64,000 bases of DNA from Phorcus lineatus (lineage: Eukaryota; Mollusca; Gastropoda; Trochida; Trochidae), in the NCBI GenBank assembly GCA_921293015.1, contig OV121081.1, positions 6,386,001 to 6,450,000 of the forward strand, written 5' to 3'. Shown here in pieces: positions 38,925-50,588 of this stretch. The position numbers and the translations under genes were made by a program. The notes beneath the pieces were generated by a model. The model saw nothing but the letters and a program-made list of their open reading frames with translations, had not been told where the DNA came from and searched no databases. The stretch's first letter is position 1; every line of letters starts with the position of its first letter.

Positions 38925-39499
38925 TTTCTAAGTGTGATAATCTAATGAGCAAACACCTCGTAGTTTATCTATATATGATTACCACAAAGCGATGTGTCTG
39001 CATATAAGATAATTCTTATTCTACACGTGGGTGATCGAGCTGTTAGAGGTTATAGGAAGGCTTATCGAGAGACTGTACAGTTTTTATCATTACCTACACT
39101 AGTCGTGTATTCCATTATCGCTATTAAATTCGACGATATCATCATTTGAGCACATGAAATATCCATACCATAAAATCGCCTTTGAGAGCCTTTTGAATAG
39201 TTCTGACTTTCATATTGCAAATGTTGTTAAATGAACTCACTGCAGTACACATTGTGTATATTCAAATTGTAAGCCATGCACACAAAAAAACCCACTAATA
39301 TCTACTTTAATACCATCAAGCTTCCACAACATATATATCTAGGGTGTCTGTTAACAGGAAGGGGAGGCTTTGAAAAATAGTAAGATTTACGACGTGCTTG
39401 GAAACAGAATGAGTTTCTTAAAGACGTTTTTAACCAAACGAGCATAAACTGCCGACACACTTGACGTTTATATGGGATTCTATAGTATGCCTTCGTTTA

Positions 39500-42390
39500 G
39501 GGGATCATTTATGCTGTCACTAGAAGTAAAAAGGTAAAAACCTAACGAAACTGTCGCTGTATAATGCAAAGGTAGTAGTTAACGCTAAATTTCTCACTGC
39601 AGTGCACACTTGAGTGTGGCAGTAAACAAACACACTGATCTTTTATGTTTGAAAAACATTTCTAAAAGAGGATATCATCTTTACTTTTGTGCTTAATTGA
39701 AGTTGTTGGTCGCTTTCCATTGCTGTTGCATATAATACTCAGCAAAGATGCAGAGTTGCATTTGATTTTAGCTTTTAGATAGTTTATATCAGATAACAAA
39801 AAAGGACATTGCTCTTTGAGGTTAAAGACATTTTAAGCAAAGAATATTTCTTTTAAAACGGTATTCATCAATGTTGTATGGATCCAAGGTTCAGGGTAAC
39901 GTCATTATCAAGAAGTATGTATTTCTTCCTTCAATACATAGAGTAACATTGAAAATACATATCAGATACAGTTACATGAATTGTGTGGTTTGTCACAGAA
40001 TACAATTTACGGTTGTTTGTTTGTTCAGAAAGGTCAACACACATACGTATTTTAATGTTTTCTTTATCTTAGACCTTACAACTGCTTTGCATTCCAAAAA
40101 GCTGAAAAAAGGTTCCAAATATTCCAGAAGTGATTCAGTTTACTTAGCAGAGATGTCGCATGACCTGATTATGTTTTACAGCGAGAAGTTTCCTCTAGAA
40201 TCTCCCAGACAGTTTCGTGTTTTTAGATAAATTTTCGGATCATGATCATACAATTTACAAAATATCTTATAACTTTACGTTTAAGTATACTGTTATGTCT
40301 TTGAGGCATATTGTAGTACCCATCAGGATATATTCGAGATAAATAGAATAGAATGAACCATAACCTATAGAATTATTTCATAAAATTGATGTATAATTTG
40401 CTTTAGAGCAGTAATGGATTAGATTAAGATTGAGTGATTACAATTGACTGACAGTTATGTGAATGGTTGAAGATACATGTGGCAATACATTTTCTAATAA
40501 TTTTCTTCCCGGAACAAATTAATTCGTGTAGCATTGTGTGACACCATCTTCAAATATAAGTGGCTAGTCATAAGTCCAAAATCAGAAAATATCAAAGATA
40601 ATGAGACCTGATTCCAATTCAACATTTATAAATTGCCCGAATATAAACAAAAGGAACTTCATTTTAGTTTCAGATAAGACATATGTGTGTAAACAAGTGG
40701 GTTAATTGTTGCGACCGGAATAAAGAGACTGTGTCACGTTAGACTTCTTCTTCCAAGACGCACTGACATACATTGTGGTGGGATTGGGCACTTTTGGTTT
40801 AGTTCCGTTCGTTCCCATACATGGAAATCTAATATAAGAGGATTATTGGCAGGCATAAGGAGTTGTCAATACGAGTTAATCCTCGCAATTAAACAGCCTT
40901 TCATCATATATGCTACATCCATTCCCGAATAAGTTTCTTTGATGACATACTTAGTGATATTCCGCAAAGAGGCCATACTTAGTTCTCTGGTTCACAAAAG
41001 TGTTTCAGGATTGTGTCCTGCCGGACAGAGAGAAGCATTATTCTTTCAGTGCAATTGGGGGAGGCATGTTCAGGAGGCTGATACAATATTTTCCTGCTTA
41101 TTCCCAAAAGATTTTACATTGTGTAGAGATAGATAAAATATATCTTTGCATGTTCGATAGTGTTATAGTAAGTTTCATTACAAATATTTGGGATACCTTT
41201 TGAACATCCCCATTCATAAAAAAGTTTCTTTTGGACATTTCAATATGTTTAGTTCACAAATAAATATGTTAATTTATCTTTCTAATATCGGTTTTGGATG
41301 AATAATAATTGATAATACAGAGGCACCTTATCAGAACATCTAAAGATGTGGACAGTGGAACCAGAACGTCTTCCTTCCAGTTTAGCACGGGTGTGTTGAA
41401 GAAGATTTACTAACTCTGTCACACGTTCCTGCAACTTTACGCGTCACCTGTTGCGGTATCTACTGCTGCATAGATCAGTCGCAGCAGGACGGGGCCATAC
41501 GGCAATGCAATAATGAATGTGCAAACAGGATATGCTATATCTATTGTATCTACTCCATATACCATCCTCGGTCAAATTTCATATACTTCTCTCTAGCTTT
41601 TAACTCAATTTACCGATTTCAATTGGTGAATTTTGCAAAACATTTCTGTCATGGGTCGGTTCAAAAATTGTATTTGTACATAATAATAGGAATAGTAATC
41701 AAATTATTATTAAGATTACTATAAATCTATCAGATATGTCATATGTATTCTTTTACGCTATTAGTTTGTCTGCGGGTGTTGGACATATTACACAATAAAT
41801 TTTCGTTAAGTATCAGCACTGCAAAATAGCCTTATTCATTATGAATGACATCTAATATTTTTACTGTGATATGCTTTATTGCTTACTATTGAAATTCAGT
41901 ACCCTTAGGGAAGTAGAAGTTCAATATACGACTCGTACTCAAAATTCAAATTCAAAACAACAGCCTAGTTTACAATGAGAAGGTGTATATATCTGCCTCG
42001 TTTCAATATTGTCTAGTATTATATATCATTATATATATATTAATACGTTAGAACGTTTTGCCTAACAAAATATTTTATTAGCAAAAGAATCAAAGTTCTT
42101 TTTGACTACATTGCAGACAGAATGTCAAAAGTGATATAAGTATAAACGAATGATCAATTTAATAAGAAGGATGGGAACTGCAGCTGCAACGATGCAAAAT
42201 CCTACCAGTTACGTTCATTTTCAGACCCTATGAAGGGAAATAACTAAATAAAAACATTGAGTAGAACTATGAACAAAGTCCCTTCAAACGGGATAAGCTA
42301 TTTCATGACACATTTCAGCTCTCCAATCTTCGCTGCACAAGCCACACGTTTATCGGATATTCAAAAGGAAGCTTCTATTAAGAGGATCAT
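39500..42390 (+). repeat. Array unit 6 (A-N-I-F-H), internally deleted
   Basis: A lies near 39520-39620 (ACGAAACTGTCGCTGTA, then CTCACTGCAGT), followed directly by N near 40670 and I near 40800 (AGTTCCGTTCGTTCCCATAC, ATGGAAATCTAATATAAG). F lies near 41380-41560 (CACCTGTTGCGGTATCTACT, GCTGCATAGATCAG) and H weakly near 41730. C, D, B, J and E are absent, so the unit is about half the usual size. A 119-codon frame (39871-40230, +) lies where the missing modules would be. It has no domain I recognise. Confidence 0.65.
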
Positions 42391-45300
42391 TTAAACTCGC
42401 ATAAAGTAGACACCTCGCAAAGCTAACACTGACTAGAAGGTAAAATGCAAATGGATTTGCTTGTTACTATCATCAGAGGCAGTGCTGAGGGCGAGCTATA
42501 GTTTTTCGATGAATATTTTACTGCACTACGCACTTAAGAATGACAGTAGACAAGGGACATTGGTATTTGATATTGGAAAACTATTTTAATGAAGCGTTTT
42601 GATCAGAATTCAATTGAGATGATTAGACTATATGTGACATTATTACTTAGAAGTTGTTTGTGTAAGTTGTAATGTGCAGTTAAAATAAAATAATCAAATG
42701 TCAAAGTATAAACAGATTTCTTATACAGCGTTGATAAATTAAGGAAATATTTTTACGTTGAGTGATAGAAAACATTGTCCCTTCGACTTACACTTATGAC
42801 AAGGGTTGAAGATAAATAGCGAAACATTCAGATATGTAGTAGCTTCGCTAATATAACGGGAAAAAGAAGTTATTTTTAGCACTTCTGTGTGGCATTGCCT
42901 GTGTACCTTTCTTGTGAACCCAGTCAGAGGTCGAAAGGTTGTTTCTTCTGTATAATCAGATGCATATGGCACTTACATAGAAATGGAAACTTAACAACAG
43001 TTTGATTATTCATTCATTTTGTGCAACCATTTTGTTTATGTGAAAAGTTAAGGTAGGTGAGGGTTTCATATCAAATTAACCATGTCCATGAATGGCGTTT
43101 ATTTTACGCGTTGTCCATTCAACATAAACTCTTCACATTTTTTGCGTATCAAGGAAACGGCGTTGCACCAATTTTTTAAATTAAAACTCCATTAAATCAA
43201 GGCATGATATAGAAATCACAGAATTCTGCAAAACGATATTTTCTCTTTCTCATTATAAGCTTTCATGTTTAGATTTTATTTGTTAAACTTTGTTACAAAT
43301 TCCTTTAAGCTTCAAGCAAAATTTTGTTTCTCACGTATGTCTGTTTTAAATAAATCAACTTATCACATTAACAAAACCGAGTTTCTGGATAACTGCAGTA
43401 TATGTCTCTGATGCCTTCAGGACAAGGAGCGAAGTGCATACTAGATATGATTAGTCTTATATTATACTCTTTCCCACACTCAATAGATTATTGGTGGCTA
43501 ACATGTTATGGCTTCATGAAGCACATGGAATATGCTAAAACAAATACAATGTTAAGATGACACGCACATCCTATCATTAAAAGGTAGATATTGAGCTAAT
43601 TCTATGGACAATATCCCTGTGCAGTGCTTGTAAATTGAATTCGGAGTGGTGAAGGATGCGTACAATTTATGATTTATTGTCATGAATGATTGCTTGATTG
43701 CCCATTCCTTCCAATAATATGGAGACTGTTCAGATGTCCAACACGTGTTCACCAAACAAACCCATTAGAGAGAATAAGTGGAAATATCAATACCGTCATA
43801 ATATTGTTAACGGCTCACAATGAGTCAATATATATTACTCTGTTGAAATTGACTAATACTGACCAATGTAGAGACATACAATCAGAGGACTGGACAGCTA
43901 TACACAACAAATGCAAATGATTGTAAATTGCCATGTTGGAAATCTTGCACCCATCACCACTAAATAAGACAAAGTTTGCTACTCACACATGGAATGTAGA
44001 TCAAGTACATATTTATTCGGTCCTCTATCTCGAAATTCTGATTATACAGATTTGGCATGCTAAGCATGTTTGCAGTCAATGCGTGACACAGTCCATTAGA
44101 TGGCAGTTGTTCAGCATCTGATAAGGGGTGGAAGAGTGTAGTACTTCTGGCTGAACAAACGATATCTCATGTAACCGGTACCAAGAAGGGACAGAATAAC
44201 ATTACAACTAGATCACTGACATTCTTGACACCATTATAAATATTAAATCTGACCAGGGTATGGATATGAGAATTAACAGAGATATCTTATAGTTAATGAT
44301 GAATTGGTTTTTGTAAAATATTAGGAAAGCCTTTATTTGACCAAAGTCGGTATATGACCAACGCGAAATGAACAAAACATGCAATTAACATTACAAAAAT
44401 TCGAAATGCAAGCTAGTAACAATATAAGATTCTCTGCCATTGGCATCAAACGGCAGATGATGCTGCTATCTTGGTTTACCAAGTGTGGGAAACGTAACAT
44501 ACGTCTACTATACAGAACACAATGGATGCAATATTGCTTGTATACCGGATCGTTTAAACTTCATCATGATATTAGTATTTGGTGGATAGACAGCTGTCTA
44601 TTTTCAGTAAAATATGCATGTGGGAATATTTTGCTATGTTATGGGAGATTACCTAAAAATGTCTTGAAAAAAAGGCTGTATCTTTAAATTGCAACTAATA
44701 TCACGACATGGAATCTTCTGGGGGTTTTTAATTGTAATTTGGCCGTACCCTACACAGGAAGCATTTCATTATGGAGTAATTCATTCCCATTTCACACCCA
44801 CGCTAACTACACAAGTTTGACATGGAGTATGCAAATATGTTAAGATTCCTGTATGGCTGACAACTATAATGCATGTCATAAAAATAGGTTTAGAATGGCA
44901 CCTATTTCCTAAAGCCTAGTTATTGACAATAAGTTGGTTTGTAATCTACGGAAATCTACATACTAATAGAAATACTATTGTTACCATACTCCTAGAGAAA
45001 GAGAATGACGTAATCATAGTCACACGCATGTACTTTTTTACTAATCTTTGAGAAAGTGTGTAATTACCATTTTTAAATTTTGAAATGTCAAAGATCATGA
45101 GTCTATTCAAGAATTCATTTATGTTATGAATATCCCGAATGTAAATAGCAGATAGTCCATTTTTGTTTCTGATAATAACAAGCTTGTATAATAGACATGC
45201 ACGTTAATTGGTGGCTCTGGAATACATTTCTTGTTTCTTTTAGCCTTGTTTTCCAATAAGCATTGATTTAGCGACTCTTGTAGACAATGTGGTGTGATTT

Positions 45301-45542
45301 TAGCGCTTTTAGTGTGAACAGATACGCCGTACTTCCGTTGGTTACCTTACATGGATTATCATATAAGTGTATATTGGCAATCAGGAGTTGGCAATACGAC
45401 TTTAATCCTCGCAAACAAATAATCTATCATCGTAAAAGCAACATCTTTCCTGAAAAAATATAAAGACATAACTATCTTCTTTGACCACTGCAGACATCGA
45501 GAAACATGAATATTTACAGCGCACATGAGGAGGGGAGAAGGG

Positions 45543-45576
45543 TGGGCTACAGTGGGTGTGGGGGAGGGGGGGGGGA
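45543..45576 (+). other. Potential G-quadruplex
   Basis: Four G-runs of at least three bases with loops of 7, 3 and 1 bases, ending in a ten-base G run. The pattern satisfies the usual G3+N1-7 rule on the plus strand. It lies 37 bp left of the inverted-repeat element at 45613. The long homopolymer may also be a sequencing weak point. Confidence 0.75.
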
Positions 45577-45612
45577 CTTCAGGATGCAGATAATGACGTA
45601 CTGTATTTATCC

Positions 45613-45929
45613 TGCTAAATCACGAATCCGCTCTCGCTCCTTCCTCATACCCTGATCCCTTTCAAGCCAAAACCCTCTTAACGCTAGCCATCTAACCAGC
45701 CAATTAGACGACTCGCATTCAGCAAGTGCGGCACAACCCGAATGGAAAAATCCCTTGAGTTCAAGCGAGTAGCTACAGGCTCCTTAATTAACGACATCTA
45801 ATTGACTGAAATAATAACAGGTGAGCATAGCTACGAATATCAAGCCGCCAGCCATACCAGGCTTTTGGCTTGAAAGAGATCAGGGTATTAGGAAGGAGCG
45901 AGAGCGGATTCATATACGCTGATTTAGCA
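45613..45929. mobile_element. 317-bp element with long inverted-repeat arms
   Basis: The left arm (45613-45672) runs TGCTAAATCA, GAATCCGCTCTCGCTCCTTC, ACCCTGATC, TTTCAAGCCAAAA. The right arm (45863-45929) is its inverted copy with two substitutions and one 7-base insertion. A 190-bp spacer with no open frame separates the arms. It is a fold-back or MITE-type element inserted between I and F of unit 7; the other units lack it. Arms this similar would give a nearly perfect 60-bp RNA hairpin if transcribed. No clear target-site duplication was found. Confidence 0.8.
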
Positions 45930-46988
45930 AGATGTTATTGATTGTGCTTATTCATGTCTCATGAATTATTAATGGCAATGACGTGTTTGAACATTTTAGC
46001 TTAATTTGACAACACTGGTCTTTGTGTTTTTAACCATTACATTTTAAGATGCAACCATTTAATATTAGGTATTTTCAATGTCTTCCCGGAAAGCAATGTA
46101 ATATGATTGTACTTTTAATTCCATTAAATTTACATTGCACGTCCTACCTTTCAATTTAATCCTAAGTGTTTCCCCCTTCATTCGAAAGGGATTCGTATGG
46201 TATGAACACGCACTGGAGGTATCGACGAAAGTTGAATAGCTATAATCACTCTGTCAGTTTGTGATCAGTAGATAGATGTACAAAGATAGACATCTTATGG
46301 TAGTACAAAGACGCTTACCATTAGAAGGTAATGATGTGGCCATTACCCATTGGAACACTTTTTGCCCACTCAGCACGACGATGTTTAGACGATGATCTAC
46401 TGGAACCTTTCTGTCATAGGTTCTTGGCACTCTATGCTTCACCTGTTATGGTATTCACTGCTGCAATAGATTAGTCAAAGTAGGATGTGGTTATATCTGC
46501 TTCCCAGGCATCCGCTGTGCCTATTTCATAACCCAAGCTCCGTTATATAAGTTGTCCCTCCTGTAACTCAAATTAACTATCAAGATTTGAGGATTTGATA
46601 ACCTTTGCTTAGTAGTTGGTTCAATCTTCAAACTACATTGAGGTGAAGTGCAGTATCTGAGAGATGCACATGAATTAATCAAAAGAAAGCACATGACACA
46701 CAGCAATGTTTTCGGTAAATTACAAAAAAAACTTCGTCATCTTATTTCAGTAAAGTATTAATTTGTATTTTTTCGATATCTGATATCGTGAGGTGAGGAA
46801 CAGGTGTAGGTTACAGGTTAAGTTTAGTGCTGATACTGAGATGAACACTATTCTACATGAACTGACAATAACACGTATACTTAACATTAATTTGGGAAGT
46901 AAAGTCAACATTACATGTTGCATTTAGTATGTACCTTTATGACCAAGTCTGATAATCTAATGAGCATTCAGCACGTAGTTTAGCTATA

Positions 46989-46990
46989 TA
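46989..46990. repeat. TA target duplication, left
   Basis: TA directly before the left terminal repeat, matched by TA at 48141-48142. This is the signature of Tc1/mariner insertion. Confidence 0.85.
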
Positions 46991-47018
46991 AACTCAGGGG
47001 CAAAAGAAACTATACCAA
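46991..47018 (+). repeat. Left terminal inverted repeat of the Tc1 element
   Basis: 28 bp that pair with 48113-48140. Confidence 0.9.
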
Positions 47019-47050
47019 AATATTTTTCTGTTTTAAAAAGTTGAAACTAG

Positions 47051-47827
47051 GACCGGCCAAGAAGTGGAAGACCCAGGGTCACAACCGCAAACGACGACCG
47101 CTACATCCGCACGATTCACCTACGCAATCGTTTCGTCACAGTGACGTCATCAGCAGCAACAGCGTTACACCGTGTTATCAGCAGAAGGACAGTGGCCAGA
47201 CGTGTTCGTGAACATGACATTCGAGCGTACCGGCCCTTCCGCGGGATGATGCTGAACCGACGTGACCGACGTTACCGTCACCAGTGGGCAAGAATGGTAC
47301 GGCGGTGGCAGAACAGGAACTGGCAAAGAATTTTGTTTACAGATGAAAGCAGGTTTCAGTTACACAGAGCTGAGTGCGCATTTATCATCGGAGAGGAGAG
47401 ATAACGGCCGCATGTTCTGTCCAGGAGGTTGTGCCATTCGGTGGCGGTAGCGTCATGGTTTGGGGTAGAATGTGCAGGGACCATACCGTAATTGAATGCC
47501 CAAGGTTACATCGACACCGTTTTACGTCCTGTGGTGCTCCTTTACCTCCTGAGAAATCCAAGAGTAATCCTCCAAGATAATGCTCGCCCCCACACAGCCA
47601 GAGTCACAAGAGACTTCCTTACGACAAACAACGTCAACCTTTTGCAATGGACAGCGAGATCACCGGATTTATCACCGATCGAACACTTGTGGGATCCTTT
47701 GGACAGGCAAATACGGCAGAGAAATCCACCTCCATCAAGTCGGCAAACGTTAATCCAGGCACTCGCGGAGGAATGGCAAGCCATCCCTAATGACGTCATC
47801 AGGCACCTTGTAAATTCTGTGCGTTGA
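47051..47827 (+). pseudogene. Tc1-family DD34E transposase, N-truncated with two frameshifts
   Basis: Such transposases bind the element ends and cut and join DNA at TA sites. Seen here, in order: an RPRSGRPR linker motif (the GRPR motif of Tc1), part of the second helix-turn-helix (TVARRVREHDI), first catalytic Asp in LFTDESRF, GGGSVMVWG, second Asp in LQDNARPHTA, and the final Glu in SPDLSPIEHLWD. There are 34 residues between the last two acidic residues, which marks the Tc1-type DD34E group. Only about 60 bp separate the left end from the GRPR motif and a TAG precedes it in frame, so the first helix-turn-helix region is deleted. The frame shifts near 47385-47400 and returns near 47485-47500; the last segment (47492-47827) is in the original frame and ends at TGA. 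It is dead as a gene. Confidence 0.95.
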
Positions 47828-48112
47828 CGTGTGCAGGCCTGTATTCAAAGCAAGGGAGGCCATACCAGATACTGACAGTTTTCCAGTGTTCCCTTTGTGA
47901 ATAAAAGCGCTTTCTGTAGCCTCTATAAAGATTTGTTTATTTTTGCAAATTGACATTTACCCCCAGTGCCATTCATTGCAATCTACTGCATTAACTGTAC
48001 GTGCCACCTTTTCAAAATTTCGATCAAAACATGGTCAGTTAAACTGTATTTCAAACGAGTATCACATTATTTATGTGACATATCTGATAATGTTGATAAC
48101 AACAAAACAATG

Positions 48113-48140
48113 TTGGTATGGTTTCTTTTGCCCGTGAGTT
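48113..48140 (-). repeat. Right terminal inverted repeat of the Tc1 element
   Basis: Inverted copy of 46991-47018, two mismatches. Confidence 0.9.
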
Positions 48141-48142
48141 TA
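48141..48142. repeat. TA target duplication, right
   Basis: Partner of 46989-46990. Confidence 0.85.
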
Positions 48143-48749
48143 TGATTACAACTAAGTGGTGTATCTTCACATTGTATAACTCCTTCTCCAAACATGAGAA
48201 GTGTAAATGTTAAAGGCCACAGGACGGTTTAATGAGAGCGCATGTACAAATTATATCATTAACTGAACGTGGATTCAAATTGCACGATGTGATCATTTGG
48301 TGATATAAATAGGAAATATTATACACAGCATGAATTGGCCTGTCCGAAAATAAGATTGCATGGAACGAATATGAAATTCATGTTTGTCAGTAATATATTA
48401 AACAAAACATCGATGGAAATTAATTTACTATTATAATAATCTGAATTTCAAATGTTTTGGACGTGCATGGAACGGAATGATTCTTTGAAAGACGATGTTA
48501 TTCCAACCAACTTCACACCCTTGAGACGTTGTATGGGACCGTACAGGAAGCCTTCCTTAAGGGATCATTTATACTGTCACTTAAAGTAGAAAACTCACGA
48601 AGCTTTCCGTCTAGAAATTAAAGCCAAGTCGATTCGCTTGTCACTATCATCAGCGGAAGTGCTAAGGGCAAGCTAGTAATTTACCGCTGGATATGCAACT
48701 GAAGTACGCACGTGAGAATGACGTTAACAAGAGGCAAGGCACATCGGTC

Positions 48750-50372
48750 CTTTGTGTTCGAAAGATATTTAAAAAGGGAATTTAATCCTTCCTTTTATGT
48801 TTGATTTGACTTTTATTTTTCTTTTGTGGGCTCAGCTTACACCTAGCAAGGAAGATACTTGCAGTTGATGTTGTTTTAAAAGCTATCAGAAGACATTTTC
48901 CAGTGTTCAAACAGGTACTATCAGGTCTTTGGGTTCAGTTATATATTAATCAGGGAATGGAAGATTATGAACATTATTAACTTAATCTTGAGTATATATA
49001 GATTATTTTTATAATTATGATATATATGTGTATTTACTATACAATAGTACATATGTTTCATACTGAATAAACTAATTGAAAGAACGGGCACATGCCTCAT
49101 GATATGGCGTCATTCATTGGTTTGGTCGTTTTTCCGTCATATTATGTAAATTTCATAACTTTTTCAACCAAATTAGTCTGAGTTGTCTTTCCCCACACAA
49201 TTTCATTCTCTTCAACAAAAATAGCCAAGAAAATAAAAAATGATGTAAACATGAAGAATATTTGCGAAAATAGTATTATGGTTGAAATTGCCGATGGGAA
49301 CTTTCCCCAAACATGATTACTCGAATACATTGTGATTGTCCATTTATAAATCAAAATCAAGGATTGCATGAAATATTTCATATTCATTATTACAGCTTTC
49401 GGAGTAACTTACATAGTACTTCTTAAAGGTGCCAGGTTGCCTTTTATAGACATGTTAGATACCCCGTCATTAGGACCTTTCATTCACTAAATGTCAAAAA
49501 CACTAAAATCCTTCCTATTCTTTATTCTTTAGACCTCAGAATCGATTTTGTTTCTAAAAACTACAAAAACTTACAAACTTATGGCAGGATAATATAGGTT
49601 TTCCTATCCAAAAGGTCGCTTGATTTCAATAATTTGTATCGACTTAGTCAGAAATGAACCCTTTGAAATCCCTTTGGAATTATATATGGGCTTTCTGTCA
49701 GCATAACATCATTCAATTTTCAAAATGTTTTATAATTTGACTTTTTCATAATTGTAATGTCTTTCGAATATATTGTAACACAAATGGGGCTATATTCAGT
49801 GATAGAATTGCTATCAAAATAAAGGGTAATGTTAGAATTCACGTTTTCATAAAACGAAATTATAAATGAATAACGAATTTGCTGTTTGGCGTTAATCGTT
49901 GATTAGATAGATAAAGATCTATTTACGTTTAGTGACAACAGAAATTTCTTTATTTCGAATGACAGCGATCTTAATGATTGCAGATAAATGTGGCAGTTAT
50001 TCAGAAGATAACATTTTTAATCAACTTCATTATTTCGTCAAACAATCCGTAACATTGTAGCAAAGAATTCTCATAGGGTTTGTTTGCAGAAGCATCTGAC
50101 ATTAAAGGCAAATCCCTAAACTTAAAACATATTAGAACAAGCATTATCATTAAACGTTTGGCATGATAATGAAAACTCGCATTTACTGCTCAGAAATATG
50201 CAAAATTGAAATCAGTTTGAAAATACAGATGCAACCTGGTTTAAATACATTTTAGTAAAATTTCACCACCCATTTACTACACGATCGACACGCCCACAAC
50301 ACGATTTTCTGAAATCAGGAACATCTTTGCGATTTGAACGAATCGTATTGAACAAATAGCACGATCAGCCTA
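48750..50372. other. Non-coding part of unit 8, nothing recognised
   Basis: AT-rich sequence with no module match after about 48870 and no open frame of interest. The 81-codon minus frame at 49142-49387 is hydrophobic and repeat-free but matches nothing I know. Confidence 0.4.
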
Positions 50373-50434
50373 ATCACTGTACGATAACCACACGATAACC
50401 ACACGATGACTACACGACACTTTCGTACAGTGAT
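50373..50434. repeat. Hairpin with 12-bp perfect arms around short tandem repeats
   Basis: ATCACTGTACGA at 50373-50384 pairs with TCGTACAGTGAT at 50423-50434. The loop consists of three variants of an 11-bp ACGATAACCAC repeat. The surrounding 150 bp is unusually rich in CGAT/CGAC, for example ACACGATCGACACG near 50280 and AGTCGATCGTACG near 50440. Function unknown. Confidence 0.75.
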
Positions 50435-50588
50435 CGTAGTCGATCGTACGTATTGTGAGTGTGAGTTTCTTTCCAATAGGTGCTATTATTTGTCAAAATA
50501 AAGTAACAAGTAAAGTTGGTTATTCTTTAACTCTAAAACTTCTAAGATGCCATCAAAGTCATTGTCCTTGTAAATATACCATTCCATA

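Larger units (their letters stand above)
34940..39500 (+). repeat. Array unit 5 (A-C-D-B-E-K)
   Basis: A lies near 34955-35120 (diverged), C near 36290-36370 (GAGTGCCTTATAACCGCTGG, then GATGCCTTCGGGACTAAGAG), D near 36640-36840, B near 37170-37220, E near 38160 (weak) and K near 38940-39000. The CT/GT microsatellite and a 37-bp tandem duplication lie between E and K. Modules N, I, F and H are missing or replaced. Confidence 0.65.
46991..48140 (+). mobile_element. Tc1/mariner element, 1150 bp, internally deleted
   Basis: The terminal inverted repeats are AACTCAGGGGCAAAAGAAAC plus TATACCAA on the left and their inverted copy on the right, with two mismatches in 28. TA is duplicated on both sides. 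The element interrupts module K of unit 7: left GTAGTTTAGCTATA and right TATGATTACA join in unit 5 as GTAGTTTATCTATATATGAT. Its size is below the usual 1.3-1.6 kb because the N-terminal part of the transposase is missing. It is defective but its ends look intact, so mobilisation in trans would be possible in principle. Confidence 0.95.
42390..48570 (+). repeat. Array unit 7 (A-C-D-N-I-F-K) with nested insertions
   Basis: A lies near 42400-42550, C near 43370-43440 (ACAAAACCGAGTTTCTGG, GATGCCTTCAGGACAAGGAG), D near 43690-43920, N near 45170, I near 45330, F near 46420-46480 and K near 46940-46990. Nested are a G-rich run, a 317-bp inverted-repeat element and the Tc1-type element. Removing the 1152 bp of Tc1 plus duplication leaves about 470 bp from K to the next A, close to 525 bp in unit 4 and 575 bp in unit 5. 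Confidence 0.7.

Noticed and set aside
38494..38945. Ser-Leu and Arg-Glu repeat proteins up to 122 codons
   Set aside because: Pure repeat translations of the CT/GT microsatellite in several frames.
39871..40230. 119-codon plus frame in unit 6
   Set aside because: Not shared with other units at the protein level, no domain recognised and no splice framing. It stays mentioned only in the unit description.
42234..42246. Second occurrence of an AAGGGAAATAACT word
   Set aside because: It matches the sub-terminal motif of the 2.28-kb element, but without the outer terminal repeat or a partner it is too short to call another copy.
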